Source: Ga0074130 sp964499485 (GTDB lineage: Bacteria > Pseudomonadota > Gammaproteobacteria > Burkholderiales > Rhodocyclaceae). From it: a stretch of 64,000 nucleotides of DNA. Made by a program: the position numbers and the translations under genes. Numbering within the stretch: position 1 is the stretch's first letter; every line of letters starts with the position of its first letter. The DNA is taken from positions 226,337-290,336 of the forward strand of contig CAZCLF010000001.1 in the NCBI GenBank assembly GCA_964499485.1. Reading direction: 5' to 3'. Below, piece by piece: positions 8,623 to 17,695 of this stretch. The notes beneath the pieces are model-generated. The model saw only the letters and a list, made by a program, of their open reading frames with translations, had not been told where the DNA came from and searched no databases.

Positions 8623-8934
8623 ATGAAGACACTTTATGCCAAAGAAATTCCGCCCGTCTGGAAAGACGTTTCCAAGACCTTCGCTGCACTGGGCGACGAG
8701 CAACGGCAACGCATTTTGCTGAGCTTTGAGCGCGGCGAGCGCCTGAATGTCACCCAGCTGGCCGATGCCTCGACCCTGTCTCGCCCAACGGTTTCGCACC
8801 ACCTCAAGATTTTGCGAGAGGCCGGGGTGCTCGCCTCGCAAAAAGAGGGCAAGGAGGTCTTTTACTGGATCGACAAGGCCAACCTGACAGAAACGTTAAG
8901 CCGCGTACTTAGTTACATCGACGACGAAGTTTAA
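8623..8934 (+). CDS. ArsR family winged-helix transcriptional regulator
   Basis: About 103 residues with the ArsR winged helix: FAALGDEQRQRILLSFERGERLNVTQLA, then LSRPTVSHHLKILREAGVLASQKEGKEVFYWI, the recognition helix and wing. No CxC metal motif is present, so it is probably not an arsenic or cadmium sensor; its signal is unknown. In-frame starts also exist at 8605 (ATG) and 8587 (TTG). I prefer 8623 because the dyad operator lies immediately upstream. It is followed by lplT-aas on the same strand after 54 bp, so it may regulate membrane-lipid repair, but that is only proximity. Confidence 0.85.
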   Translation: MKTLYAKEIPPVWKDVSKTFAALGDEQRQRILLSFERGERLNVTQLADASTLSRPTVSHHLKILREAGVLASQKEGKEVFYWIDKANLTETLSRVLSYIDDEV

Positions 8935-8988
8935 GTATCTGCGTATCAATCAAATAGACCTCAGTCATTCATCCCTCTAGGATCAACC

Positions 8989-10302
8989 ATGTCCGGACAG
9001 TTCCAGCTGTTGAAAGAGCCCCGCTTCTTGCCGCTCTTTATCACCCAGTTTCTCGGCGCATTCAATGACAACGTTTTAAAGAATGCAATGGTGATCCTAA
9101 TCACCTTTCAGGGCGCGCGTATGAGCAGCCTCGATCCCAAGCTCATGGTTAATATCTGTGCCGGACTCTTCATCCTGCCCTTCTTCATATTCTCAGCGAC
9201 TGCAGGGCAGCTGGCGGATAAATACGAGAAGTCTTTTCTGATTCGCCTGATCAAGCTGATTGAGATCGGCATCATGGTGATCGCCGCCGTGGGCTTTTGG
9301 TTACCCAACCTACCGCTATTGCTGACCTCACTGTTCCTCATGGGCATGCACTCGACGTTGTTCGGGCCGATCAAATATTCCATCCTGCCGCAGCATCTGC
9401 GTGACGAAGAACTGATTGGCGGCAATGCGCTGATTGAATCAGGCACTTTTCTCGCCATCTTGTTTGGGACCATTCTCGGCGGCACTCTGGTGGGCTTGGG
9501 CGAAGCCGGGCGTCACTATGCCTCAGCTACTTGTTTCTTAATTGCAGTATTCGGCTATCTGGCCAGCCGGCGCATTCCCCAGGCTGCAGCCGCCGCACCG
9601 GAACTGAAAGTCAGCTGGAATCCGCTCAGCGAAACTTGGCGTAACCTCAAGTTCGCCAAGCAAAACCGTAGCGTTTTCCTTTCCATCCTCGGAATCTCTT
9701 GGTTCTGGTTTTACGGTGCGCTCTTTTTGTCCCAATTCCCAGCCTTTGCCAAAGACAACCTCGGTGGCAACGAAAGTGTGGTCACCCTGTTGTTAGCCAT
9801 TTTCTCCGTGGGCATCGGCCTTGGTTCATTACTGTGTGAAAAACTCTCTGGCAAACAGATCGAACCAGGCATCGTTCCACTGGGCTCCATCGGCCTAACC
9901 GTATTTGCCATCGACCTGTACTTCGCAGCACCCGTCACGAACAGCATCACCGGCATGTCGGCTTCTGAGTTTCTGTCACAAGCGGGCAGCCTTCGTGTCT
10001 TGATTGATCTGGTTCTGATCGGCACCTTTGGTGGCTTCTACTGCGTGCCGCTGTATGCACTGATGCAAACACGCTCCGAAGCCTCGCACCGTTCGCGCAT
10101 CATCGCCGGCAACAACATTCTGAACGCCCTGTTCATGGTCGCCGCGGCAGCGCTGGCGATTGTGCTCCTGGGTGCGGGGTGCAGTGTGCCGCAACTGTTC
10201 TTGATCACCGCCATTCTGAATGCGTTCATTGCCGCTTATATCTACACACTACGGCCCGAATTCATCAATCGCTTCTTTTGCTGGCTCAAGGGAGCTAAAT
10301 AA
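8989..10302 (+). CDS. lplT: Lysophospholipid transporter (major facilitator superfamily)
   Basis: A 437-residue MFS transporter with about 11-12 membrane helices. The N-terminus FLPLFITQFLGAFNDNVLKNAMVIL is typical of LplT. LplT flips lysophospholipids into the inner leaflet of the inner membrane, where Aas re-acylates them. Its stop codon is followed after one base by the ATG of an Aas-type gene, the known partner. In some bacteria the two are fused; here they are separate. An AGGATC ribosome site precedes the ATG. Confidence 0.9.
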   Translation: MSGQFQLLKEPRFLPLFITQFLGAFNDNVLKNAMVILITFQGARMSSLDPKLMVNICAGLFILPFFIFSATAGQLADKYEKSFLIRLIKLIEIGIMVIAAVGFWLPNLPLLLTSLFLMGMHSTLFGPIKYSILPQHLRDEELIGGNALIESGTFLAILFGTILGGTLVGLGEAGRHYASATCFLIAVFGYLASRRIPQAAAAAPELKVSWNPLSETWRNLKFAKQNRSVFLSILGISWFWFYGALFLSQFPAFAKDNLGGNESVVTLLLAIFSVGIGLGSLLCEKLSGKQIEPGIVPLGSIGLTVFAIDLYFAAPVTNSITGMSASEFLSQAGSLRVLIDLVLIGTFGGFYCVPLYALMQTRSEASHRSRIIAGNNILNALFMVAAAALAIVLLGAGCSVPQLFLITAILNAFIAAYIYTLRPEFINRFFCWLKGAK

Positions 10303-10303
10303 C

Positions 10304-12454
10304 ATGCTGAAAGCCGTACTTCGCCCCATCCTACGGTTACTGACCCGCCTGCTTTATCGCGTCAAATTACGCAACCCGCACCACACCGCTTTCACGGCCG
10401 AGCGGTTGCTGATCGTAGCGAATCATGAGTCGTTTCTTGATGGCCTATTGCTCGGTTTGTATTTGCCGGCAAATCCCGTGTTTGTCGTTAATACGCAAAT
10501 TGCCAAGGTACCGTTGTTCCGCCTGATCTTAAGCATGGTCGACTATCTGACCGTCGATCCGAGCAGCCCGATGGCCATCAAGAAGATCATTAAGTTGGTC
10601 GAGTCAGGACGGCCGGTCGTGATATTCCCCGAAGGGAGGATCACCACCACTGGCAGCTTGATGAAGGTGTATGAAGGCCCAGCTTTCGTTGCCGCCAAGA
10701 CGGGGGCGACCATCATCCCGGTCCGCCTCGATGGCCCGGCACGTACGCGCTTCTCACGCATGTCAGGCGAAGCGCCGCGCGGCTGGTTTCCGAAGATGCA
10801 CATCGTGATCCAACCCGCGACTAAGATTGACATGCCGGTGGCTGACCGCGCCAAGGAGCGCCGCTACAAAGCCGGTGAGGCCTTGCGTCGGATCATGCAG
10901 GAAATGCTGTTCGCTACGCGCCCGCAACAAACCTTGTTCACCGCCCTACTTGAAGCCAGCCGCAACTTCGGCCGCAAGCGCCGCATGGTTGAGGACGCCA
11001 AGCAGATTGAGTACAGCTATGGCGACATCATCAAGATGACGCTGGTGCTCGGCCGCGTTGCCAGCCGTTTGGGTGGGGAAGACGAACGAATCGGTATTCT
11101 GCTGCCCAACCTCGCACCAACGCTGGGGCTACTGATCGGTCTCGGCACATTCCGCCGTGTGCCGGCCATGCTCAACTACACCGCGGGCACCGAGGGGATG
11201 CAAAACGCCTGTGTCGCCGCCGAGATCAAAACTGTCATCACATCGCGCACCTTCCTTGAGCAGGGAAAGCTCACAGACAAAGTGCTGGCGCTACAGAATC
11301 TTCGCATCATTTATCTTGAAGATTTGCGCGAACAGATCACGCTGGGCGACAAGCTCTGGTGGATCACCTACGCGCGCTGGCTGCCGCGCGCTGCCGGCAA
11401 CCACGGTGCACAACCCGAAGATACCGCGGTGGTGCTATTCACCTCAGGCTCAGAGGGCAAGCCCAAGGGGGTAGTGTTGGCACATCGGGCGCTGCTGGCC
11501 AATATTTCTCAGGTGCGTTCAATTGTCGATTTCAATACGAGTGACAAGGTGTTGAACGCCCTGCCGATCTTCCATTCCTTCGGGCTGACGGGTGGTGCGC
11601 TGCTACCCTTGATGACCGGGACGCGCGTGTTCCTCTATCCATCACCGCTGCATTACCGCGTGATCCCCGAACTGGCCTATGACCGTGGCTGCTCCATTCT
11701 CTTCGGTACCAGCACCTTCCTCGGGCATTACGGAAAGTTTGCACATCCCTACGATTTTTTCCGCCTGCGCTATGTCGTTGCCGGCGCTGAAAAGCTCTCA
11801 GCTCAAGTCCGTGAACAATGGTTTGAGAAGTTCGGCATTCGGATTTTCGAAGGCTATGGTGCCACTGAAACTGCACCCGTCATCGCCGTGAATGCGCCCA
11901 TGGCCTACCGCACCGGCACGGTGGGACAACTGCTGCCTGGGATTGAACACAAGCTGGTCGCCGTGCCCGGCATCGACAAGGGTGGCATCCTGCATGTGAA
12001 GGGTCCGAACGTCATGAGCGGCTATTACCGCTACGACAAGCCCGGTGTCCTGGAAGCACCAAAGTCAGATGCCGGTGATGGCTGGTATGACACCGGCGAT
12101 GTCGTCGATATCGACAGCGATGGCTTTGTGCGTATCCTCGGGCGCGTCAAGCGCTTCGCCAAGATTGCCGGCGAAATGGTCTCGCTTGAAGTGGTAGAAA
12201 AAATTGCAGGCGCCGCGAGTCCGGACAAAGCGCATGCGGCCAGCACTCAGCCCGACCCGGCGCGCGGTGAGGCTTTGGTGTTGTTCACCACCGATCCGCA
12301 GTTGGGCCGCGAACAATTGCAGAGCACTGCACGGACGCTCGGTTTACCCGAGCTGGCCGTACCGCGCAAAATTGTGCTTATCGAAACTCTGCCACTGCTA
12401 GGAACAGGCAAGACGGATTACGTCACCCTGAAGCAGATGGCCGAGACCGCATAA
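10304..12454 (+). CDS. aas: Bifunctional 2-acylglycerophosphoethanolamine acyltransferase / acyl-ACP synthetase
   Basis: A 716-residue two-domain protein, close in length to E. coli Aas (719). The N-terminal PlsC-type acyltransferase has the HX4D motif (His41-ESFL-Asp46) and FPEGR. The C-terminal AMP-forming ligase has LFTSGSEGKPKG (about residues 379-390), EGYGATET and WYDTGDVVDID. It activates fatty acid on ACP and re-acylates lysophospholipid brought in by LplT. The ATG at 10304 is chosen over an upstream in-frame start inside lplT because GGGAG precedes it and homology begins there. It ends directly against the convergent CBS gene. Confidence 0.93.
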   Translation: MLKAVLRPILRLLTRLLYRVKLRNPHHTAFTAERLLIVANHESFLDGLLLGLYLPANPVFVVNTQIAKVPLFRLILSMVDYLTVDPSSPMAIKKIIKLVESGRPVVIFPEGRITTTGSLMKVYEGPAFVAAKTGATIIPVRLDGPARTRFSRMSGEAPRGWFPKMHIVIQPATKIDMPVADRAKERRYKAGEALRRIMQEMLFATRPQQTLFTALLEASRNFGRKRRMVEDAKQIEYSYGDIIKMTLVLGRVASRLGGEDERIGILLPNLAPTLGLLIGLGTFRRVPAMLNYTAGTEGMQNACVAAEIKTVITSRTFLEQGKLTDKVLALQNLRIIYLEDLREQITLGDKLWWITYARWLPRAAGNHGAQPEDTAVVLFTSGSEGKPKGVVLAHRALLANISQVRSIVDFNTSDKVLNALPIFHSFGLTGGALLPLMTGTRVFLYPSPLHYRVIPELAYDRGCSILFGTSTFLGHYGKFAHPYDFFRLRYVVAGAEKLSAQVREQWFEKFGIRIFEGYGATETAPVIAVNAPMAYRTGTVGQLLPGIEHKLVAVPGIDKGGILHVKGPNVMSGYYRYDKPGVLEAPKSDAGDGWYDTGDVVDIDSDGFVRILGRVKRFAKIAGEMVSLEVVEKIAGAASPDKAHAASTQPDPARGEALVLFTTDPQLGREQLQSTARTLGLPELAVPRKIVLIETLPLLGTGKTDYVTLKQMAETA

Positions 12455-13048
12455 TCACACGCCCGAGATCGCCGCCTCGATTTCGGCAAAGGTGCGTGCT
12501 GCTTCGTGCGTCACGACACTAATGCCGAGCTGACGCGCGATCTGCGTTGCAGAAAAAATCCCACGCAGAACTTGTTTGCCATTCTGGTCTTCAACGACCA
12601 ATGCATGCGCGCGCGTGGCGGCCTTGAGGGTGGCAACAATATGGCCAACTTCGGCTCGGGCCACATCATTAATGCGCAGGACTTCCATATTGTCGACTGC
12701 TGTCATCACGTCGCTGACCCGCAGTTCATTGCGCTTGATGCCGCGGTTCTGCGCAACCAGGACTGGGCGTTCGCCGAGCAGATCGGTCGATGAAAGCACG
12801 CCGCGAATGCGTCCATCATTGCCCGCTACGAGCAGCAAGCGCACTCCGCGCAGCAGCATCGACTGATTAGCTTCAGGCAATGAATCATCTGGAGAAATCG
12901 TTGCTGCGGGGATTTTGGCGAGATCCGTCATCACCTCAACCGCAGGGGAGTCCGCCCTCACAGGGACAGGATTGTGTGCGTCGAGCACAAAACAACCGGA
13001 GCTGGCGATGGTGGCTTGAGCAAGGGGTTTGTAGCTTGGACGTTCCAT
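12455..13048 (-). CDS. CBS-domain protein of unknown role
   Basis: A 197-residue soluble protein with two CBS domains (about residues 37-95 and 108-175) and no fused enzyme or channel. CBS pairs bind adenosyl nucleotides and act as energy or ligand sensors. The sequence gives no partner. Its stop codon abuts the aas stop on the other strand with no gap. I start it at the ATG at 13048 (MERPSYKPL) with GGAGAAA upstream; a longer ORF reaches 13111 through a dyad-rich leader and is less likely. Confidence 0.75.
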   Translation of the reverse strand: MERPSYKPLAQATIASSGCFVLDAHNPVPVRADSPAVEVMTDLAKIPAATISPDDSLPEANQSMLLRGVRLLLVAGNDGRIRGVLSSTDLLGERPVLVAQNRGIKRNELRVSDVMTAVDNMEVLRINDVARAEVGHIVATLKAATRAHALVVEDQNGKQVLRGIFSATQIARQLGISVVTHEAARTFAEIEAAISGV

Positions 13049-13061
13049 GATCGTTTCTCCA

Positions 13062-13127
13062 CTAATAATTATTAGCAGGTCGACCCGGATGTTCGGTGAC
13101 GCAGCTGACACGACTTCAATCCGGGTC
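13062..13127 (-). other. Dyad-rich leader of the CBS gene
   Basis: Two inverted repeats lie upstream of the CBS gene: the perfect palindrome CTAATAATTATTAG (13062-13075) and the 9-bp arms GACCCGGAT / ATCCGGGTC (13082-13090 and 13119-13127). They could be an operator and an RNA hairpin. No known family is recognised. Confidence 0.4.
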
Positions 13128-13194
13128 AGCCCTTAATTTCATTCTACGCCGTAATTTATACGCAACAAGAAAAAATGAATAAATTGCGACTCAC

Positions 13195-13222
13195 TGTGGC
13201 GGGCAGCAAACAGTCCGCCACA
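13195..13222 (-). terminator. Hairpin after parB
   Basis: The arms TGTGGCGG / CCGCCACA begin 12 bp after the parB stop and could form a strong stem. There is no T tract directly after it on the minus strand, so it is a weak or factor-assisted terminator candidate. Confidence 0.5.
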
Positions 13223-13233
13223 GGGTTTCGAAT

Positions 13234-14088
13234 TTACTTGAGGCGTGCCAGCAGGCCATCTAACTGATCTAGGCTGCCAAAGCGAATGGTCAGGGAACCT
13301 GCGCCCTTGCGGTTTGCGCTGATCTTGACCGTGGCACCCAAGCCATCCGACAACTCTTCCTCAAGCCGCTCCAAATCACGGTCAGCCTTCTTGGCTTGCT
13401 TGCCACCTGCAGACGGATTCAATGTTTGTGAAACAGCCCGCTCGGTGTCGCGGACGGAAAGGCCTTTATCGACCACCATTGCCGCGATCGAGCCTTGCTC
13501 CGCCTTTGAGAGTGCGAGCAATGCGCGGGCATGACCCATTTCCAAGTCACCTGCCATCAACATGTCTTGCACAGGCTTGGCCAATTGCAGCAACCGCAGC
13601 AGGTTCGACGTTGCCGAACGCGAACGACCCAGCGCCTCGGCGGCTTGTTGGTGGGTCATGTCGAATTCATCCAGCAAGCGCTGGATGCCAGCAGCCTCCT
13701 CCAAGGGATTAAGGTCTTCGCGCTGAATGTTTTCAATCAGCGACATGGCCAGTGCGGCCTCGTCTGGAATCTCGCGGATCAGCACCGGCACTTCAGTCAA
13801 ACCGGCGATTTGCGACGCGCGCCAGCGACGTTCACCCGCGATGATTTCAAAGCGACCATTACTGACCGGGCGCACAGAAATCGGCTGAATCAGCCCCTGC
13901 GCCTTGATCGATGCGGCCAGCTCTTCCAAGGAGCCCGGGTCCATGCGCGTACGTGGCTGGTATTTGCCGGGCTGCAGTTGCCCAACAGGCAACATTTCCT
14001 GACGTGAATTGCTTTCGTCGGCACCGGAATTGCCGGCGAGCAGTGCATCGAGGCCGCGGCCGAGGCCTTTCATCTTTGGTGGGGTCAT
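13234..14088 (-). CDS. parB: Chromosome-partitioning protein ParB
   Basis: A 284-residue ParB/Spo0J. The N-terminus KGLGRGLDALLAG is the ParA-contact motif. The CTP-binding region shows IIAGERRWRASQIAGL and ENIQREDLNPLEEA, and a helix-turn-helix (THQQAAEALGRSRSATSNLLRLLQL) reads parS. ParB loads at parS and, with ParA, moves origins apart. It follows parA by 20 bp in the same operon, and two matching parS sites lie about 3.6 kb away beyond mnmG. Confidence 0.97.
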   Translation of the reverse strand: MTPPKMKGLGRGLDALLAGNSGADESNSRQEMLPVGQLQPGKYQPRTRMDPGSLEELAASIKAQGLIQPISVRPVSNGRFEIIAGERRWRASQIAGLTEVPVLIREIPDEAALAMSLIENIQREDLNPLEEAAGIQRLLDEFDMTHQQAAEALGRSRSATSNLLRLLQLAKPVQDMLMAGDLEMGHARALLALSKAEQGSIAAMVVDKGLSVRDTERAVSQTLNPSAGGKQAKKADRDLERLEEELSDGLGATVKISANRKGAGSLTIRFGSLDQLDGLLARLK

Positions 14089-14108
14089 AACTGTCTTTCG
14101 TCCTTTAC

Positions 14109-14900
14109 TCAGGCCTGATCTGCAGGCTGAAATTCCTTGGTCTTAACGCGTTCAATCAGCTCGGTGGCGAAAGCCTGATACGCCTGAGCCCCCTTGGCCG
14201 CCTTGTCGAACAACACGCCTGGGATACCGTGGCTGGGCGCCTCGGCGAGGCGTACATTGCGCGGCACCACGGCCTTGAAAACCTTGTCGCCAAAGTGCTC
14301 TTCCAATTGCGCCGACACTTGGTTCGCCAACGTGCTGCGCGGGTCATACATCACGCGCAACAAACCGATCACCTTAAGGTCGCGATTCAGGTTGGCATGC
14401 ACCTTCTTAATGGTGTTCACCAGATCCGACAGGCCTTCCAGCGCGTAGTACTCGCACTGCATGGGGATAATCACGCCGTGGGCAGCACACAAACCATTCA
14501 GGGTGAGCATGGAGAGTGAAGGTGGGCAGTCAATAAGGACAAAATCGTAGTCGTCCTTGTGCTTGGCCAGCGCATCCTTGAGGCGGTTTTCGCGGTTGTC
14601 GAGATCCACCATCTCCACTTCCGCACCCGCCAAATCACGGTTAGCCGGCAACACATCAAACTGTCCGGTGGGTGACGTTACTCTGGCATCGGCCAGCGCA
14701 GCCAAGCCGACCAGCACGTGATAAACCGAGCGCGCTAAGGCGCGCTTGTCCACGCCGCTGCCCATGGTGGCATTGCCCTGCGGATCGAGATCAATCAGCA
14801 GCGTTCGCTGCCCCTGTTGCGCCAGTGCGGCCGCCAGATTGACGGTGGTGGTGGTCTTACCGACCCCACCCTTCTGATTTGCCACTGCAAAGATATGCAT
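14109..14900 (-). CDS. parA: Chromosome-partitioning ATPase ParA (Soj)
   Basis: A 263-residue deviant-Walker ATPase: NQKGGVGKTTTTVNLAAAL at the N-terminus, DLDPQGNATMGSG, and DYDFVLIDCPPSLSMLT. It binds DNA as the ATP form and is displaced by ParB, driving origin segregation. I use the ATG at 14900 (MHIFAVANQ) with GGGAGGGGT upstream rather than an ATG six codons earlier. It lies in the conserved order mnmG-rsmG-parA-parB. Confidence 0.97.
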   Translation of the reverse strand: MHIFAVANQKGGVGKTTTTVNLAAALAQQGQRTLLIDLDPQGNATMGSGVDKRALARSVYHVLVGLAALADARVTSPTGQFDVLPANRDLAGAEVEMVDLDNRENRLKDALAKHKDDYDFVLIDCPPSLSMLTLNGLCAAHGVIIPMQCEYYALEGLSDLVNTIKKVHANLNRDLKVIGLLRVMYDPRSTLANQVSAQLEEHFGDKVFKAVVPRNVRLAEAPSHGIPGVLFDKAAKGAQAYQAFATELIERVKTKEFQPADQA

Positions 14901-14973
14901 CCCACCCCTCCCAAACAACCGACCCTAACAAACACCGTGGCGGGCTTATGTTGCCCCGCTCTCGGCGCTGTAC

Positions 14974-15609
14974 TTAACTTCTCGCAAACGTGAGCAAATG
15001 CCGCTGTGCATCCAGCCCGGCCACAGCCAGCGACTGTGAGCCAAGCAAGGTCCAACCGGCCGGCAATGCGGCGACTTCCGCCTCCGGGTAAATCCCCTTC
15101 ATGGCGTATAAGCGCCCATCCGGCTTGACCAAATCGCCAGACCAATTGATGAAGTCTTTGATCTCGGCAAAGGCCCGAGAGATCACACCATCAAAGCTTT
15201 GCTTTGCCTCATAGTCTTCGACTCGGCCAGAGTAAATACTTACATTTGACAGCCCAAGCTCGATCTTCACCTGCTGCTGGAAAGCAGATTTCTTGGAGCT
15301 GGTTTCAATCAGCGTAACCGCAAGCTCAGGGCGCGCAATGGCCAACGGGATCCCCGGCAAACCACCACCACTACCCACGTCCGCCAGCGTTTGAGGGCCG
15401 TGTGGCAGTAATGGGGCAACCACCAACGAGTCGAGCAGATGCTGCACCAGCATCTCTTCGGGATCACGGATCGCAGTGAGATTATAGGTGCGGTTCCACT
15501 TGATCATTAGCGCTTGATAGGCCAAAAGCTTATCGGCGGCAGCTGGCTCAAGCGCCACCCCCATCGCCGCCGCGCGCATGCGCAGCGTTTGTTGTTGCCG
15601 TTCGTTCAT
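14974..15609 (-). CDS. rsmG: 16S rRNA (guanine-527-N7) methyltransferase
   Basis: A 211-residue class I SAM methyltransferase. NLTAIRDPEEMLVQHLLDSL and DVGSGGGLPGIPLAIARP (the SAM loop) are the RsmG signature. It makes m7G527 of 16S rRNA; loss gives mild streptomycin resistance in several species. Its ATG overlaps the mnmG stop by 4 bp, so translation is coupled. Confidence 0.97.
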   Translation of the reverse strand: MNERQQQTLRMRAAAMGVALEPAAADKLLAYQALMIKWNRTYNLTAIRDPEEMLVQHLLDSLVVAPLLPHGPQTLADVGSGGGLPGIPLAIARPELAVTLIETSSKKSAFQQQVKIELGLSNVSIYSGRVEDYEAKQSFDGVISRAFAEIKDFINWSGDLVKPDGRLYAMKGIYPEAEVAALPAGWTLLGSQSLAVAGLDAQRHLLTFARS

Positions 15610-17501
15610 GCCGACTTCTTGGACTTTTGTAGCGTGCGGCGCTTGAGGTGCACCAACAGTAAGGAGATCGCCGCAGGCGTCACACCTTGGATGCGGGAGG
15701 CCTGTCCCACGGTTTCCGGCTTTTGTTGATTGAGCTTTTGCTTCACCTCAATCGACAAACCATGGACCTCGTTGTAATCCATCTCGGCCGGGATACGCAG
15801 CGACTCGCTGGCGCGGCTTTGCTCAACTTCGCCCTTCTGGCGCTCGACATAGCCATGGTACTTGGCCTGGATTTCCAGCTGCTCAATGATGACCGGCTCA
15901 GAGACGCCTTCCCCCGCACCAGGCAATGTCATCAGGTTGGCGTACGTGATCTCAGGCCGTCGCAACAACTCGAACAACGAATACTCATGTTCAATGTTCT
16001 TGCCCAGCACGCGGACGGCCTCGTGCGGTACCAGGGTTTCCGGGCGTACCCAGGTTTTCTTCAGGCGCTCGGCCTCTTTGGCCACCGCGTCACGCTTGCG
16101 GTTAAAGGCATCCCAACGGGCATCGTCGACCAGCCCGAGCTCACGACCAATCTCGGTCAAGCGCAAATCCGCATTGTCTTCACGCAAGCTCAAGCGGTAT
16201 TCCGCCCGGCTGGTAAACATGCGATATGGTTCTGACACCCCACGGGTAATCAGGTCATCGACCAGCACGCCCAAGTAGGCCTCATCGCGGCGAGGCGACC
16301 AGGCTTCTTTCTCAGCCGCAAAGCGCGCCGCATTCACCCCAGCCAGCAGGCCTTGAGCGGCTGCCTCTTCATAACCAGTAGTGCCATTGATCTGACCGGC
16401 GAAGAACAAGCCAGCAATTGACTTGGTCTCGAAGGAGGCCTTGAGATTACGCGGATCGAAGTAGTCATATTCGATGGCATATCCCGGTCGCAGGATATGC
16501 GCACTCTCCAAGCCCTTGATCGAGCGCACCAATTGCAGCTGCACATCAAAGGGCAAGGAGGTCGAGACCCCCTGCGGATAATATTCGTGCGTGGTCAGGC
16601 CTTCCGGCTCAAGGAAAATCTGATGACTGTCCTTGCCAGCAAAGCGGTGAATCTTGTCTTCGATCGAGGGACAGTAGCGCGGCCCCACGCCCTCAATCAC
16701 CCCGGTGAACATCGGTGAGCGATCTAAGCCGCCACGGATGATGTCGTGGGTGCGCTCGTTGGTATGAGTGATCCAGCAGGACACCTGACGCGGGTGCTGT
16801 GCGGCGTTGCCAATGAAGGAGAACACGGGCACGGGGTCATCTCCCGGCTGCTCCTGCATCACGGAGAAATCAATCGTGCGGCCGTCAATGCGTGGTGGCG
16901 TGCCTGTCTTCAGGCGACCAACGGGTAATGCTAGCTCACGCAACCGCCCACCCAAGGTAGTTGCTGGCGGATCACCGGCACGACCGCCGACATGGTTTTC
17001 TAAGCCCACATGGATGCGACCATTCAGGAAGGTCCCGGCGGTCAGCACAACAGACTTAGCCTTGAAGGTAATCCCCAGCTGTGTAGTTGCACCTGTGACG
17101 CGATCACCCTCAACCGTCAGGTCATCAACCGCCGACTGGAACAGAGTGAGGTTAGGCTGGTTTTCTAGACGCTTACGGATCGCCGCCTTGTATAAGACAC
17201 GGTCAGCTTGTGCACGGGTGGCGCGAACCGCAGGCCCTTTCGATGCATTCAAAATACGGAACTGAATCCCGCCTTCATCAGCCGCGGCAGCCATGGCACC
17301 GCCCAATGCATCCACTTCTTTAACCAAGTGGCCTTTGCCAATCCCGCCAATCGACGGGTTGCATGACATCTGCCCCAGCGTTTCGATATTGTGTGTGAGC
17401 AACAGCGTCTTGGCGCCGGTCCGCGCAGAGGCGAGCGCAGCCTCGGTCCCGGCATGACCGCCACCAATCACAATCACATCAAAATGGTCTGGGAACAACA
17501 A
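15606..17501 (-). CDS. mnmG: tRNA uridine-34 carboxymethylaminomethyl synthesis protein MnmG
   Basis: An FAD enzyme of 631 residues when started at the TTG at 17501. FAD loop VIGGGHAGTEAALA, then CNPSIGGIGKGHLVKE, and the C-terminal tRNA-binding region with KYHGYVERQ. With MnmE it makes the cmnm5 modification at U34 of some tRNAs. I choose TTG because GGAGG lies 7 bp before it and the protein then begins just before the conserved FPDHFDVIVIGGG; the longer frame adds a non-family N-terminus. First gene of mnmG-rsmG-parAB; parS sites lie just upstream. Confidence 0.95.
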   Translation of the reverse strand: MLFPDHFDVIVIGGGHAGTEAALASARTGAKTLLLTHNIETLGQMSCNPSIGGIGKGHLVKEVDALGGAMAAAADEGGIQFRILNASKGPAVRATRAQADRVLYKAAIRKRLENQPNLTLFQSAVDDLTVEGDRVTGATTQLGITFKAKSVVLTAGTFLNGRIHVGLENHVGGRAGDPPATTLGGRLRELALPVGRLKTGTPPRIDGRTIDFSVMQEQPGDDPVPVFSFIGNAAQHPRQVSCWITHTNERTHDIIRGGLDRSPMFTGVIEGVGPRYCPSIEDKIHRFAGKDSHQIFLEPEGLTTHEYYPQGVSTSLPFDVQLQLVRSIKGLESAHILRPGYAIEYDYFDPRNLKASFETKSIAGLFFAGQINGTTGYEEAAAQGLLAGVNAARFAAEKEAWSPRRDEAYLGVLVDDLITRGVSEPYRMFTSRAEYRLSLREDNADLRLTEIGRELGLVDDARWDAFNRKRDAVAKEAERLKKTWVRPETLVPHEAVRVLGKNIEHEYSLFELLRRPEITYANLMTLPGAGEGVSEPVIIEQLEIQAKYHGYVERQKGEVEQSRASESLRIPAEMDYNEVHGLSIEVKQKLNQQKPETVGQASRIQGVTPAAISLLLVHLKRRTLQKSKKSA

Positions 17502-17648
17502 GGACCTACCTCCATGCAGCCTTTGCACAGACGAGTCAAAGGCCGCGACAAACTTAGTGCGCGAGCAAACTCGGTTTCGAGATTGCTGAAAGAGGCGCAA
17601 TCATACGCCTGTCGCAGGCAAACGCCAAAACCAAGCCTCACGAACAAT

Positions 17649-17664
17649 AGTTTCACGTGAAACC
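17649..17664. other. parS site 1 (ParB-binding centromere)
   Basis: AGTTTCACGTGAAACC contains the 14-bp palindrome GTTTCACGTGAAAC and matches the widely conserved bacterial parS (TGTTTCACGTGAAACA) at all core positions. It lies between mnmG and the TSUP gene, 25 bp centre to centre from a second copy. Confidence 0.95.
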
Positions 17665-17673
17665 TCGTTGTCG

Positions 17674-17689
17674 AGTTTCACGTGAAACA
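17674..17689. other. parS site 2 (ParB-binding centromere)
   Basis: AGTTTCACGTGAAACA differs from the canonical 16-bp parS only at the first base. With site 1 it makes a tandem pair within about 6 kb of dnaA, close to parAB. Binding by the encoded ParB is expected from the family. Confidence 0.96.
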
Positions 17690-17695
17690 ACACCC

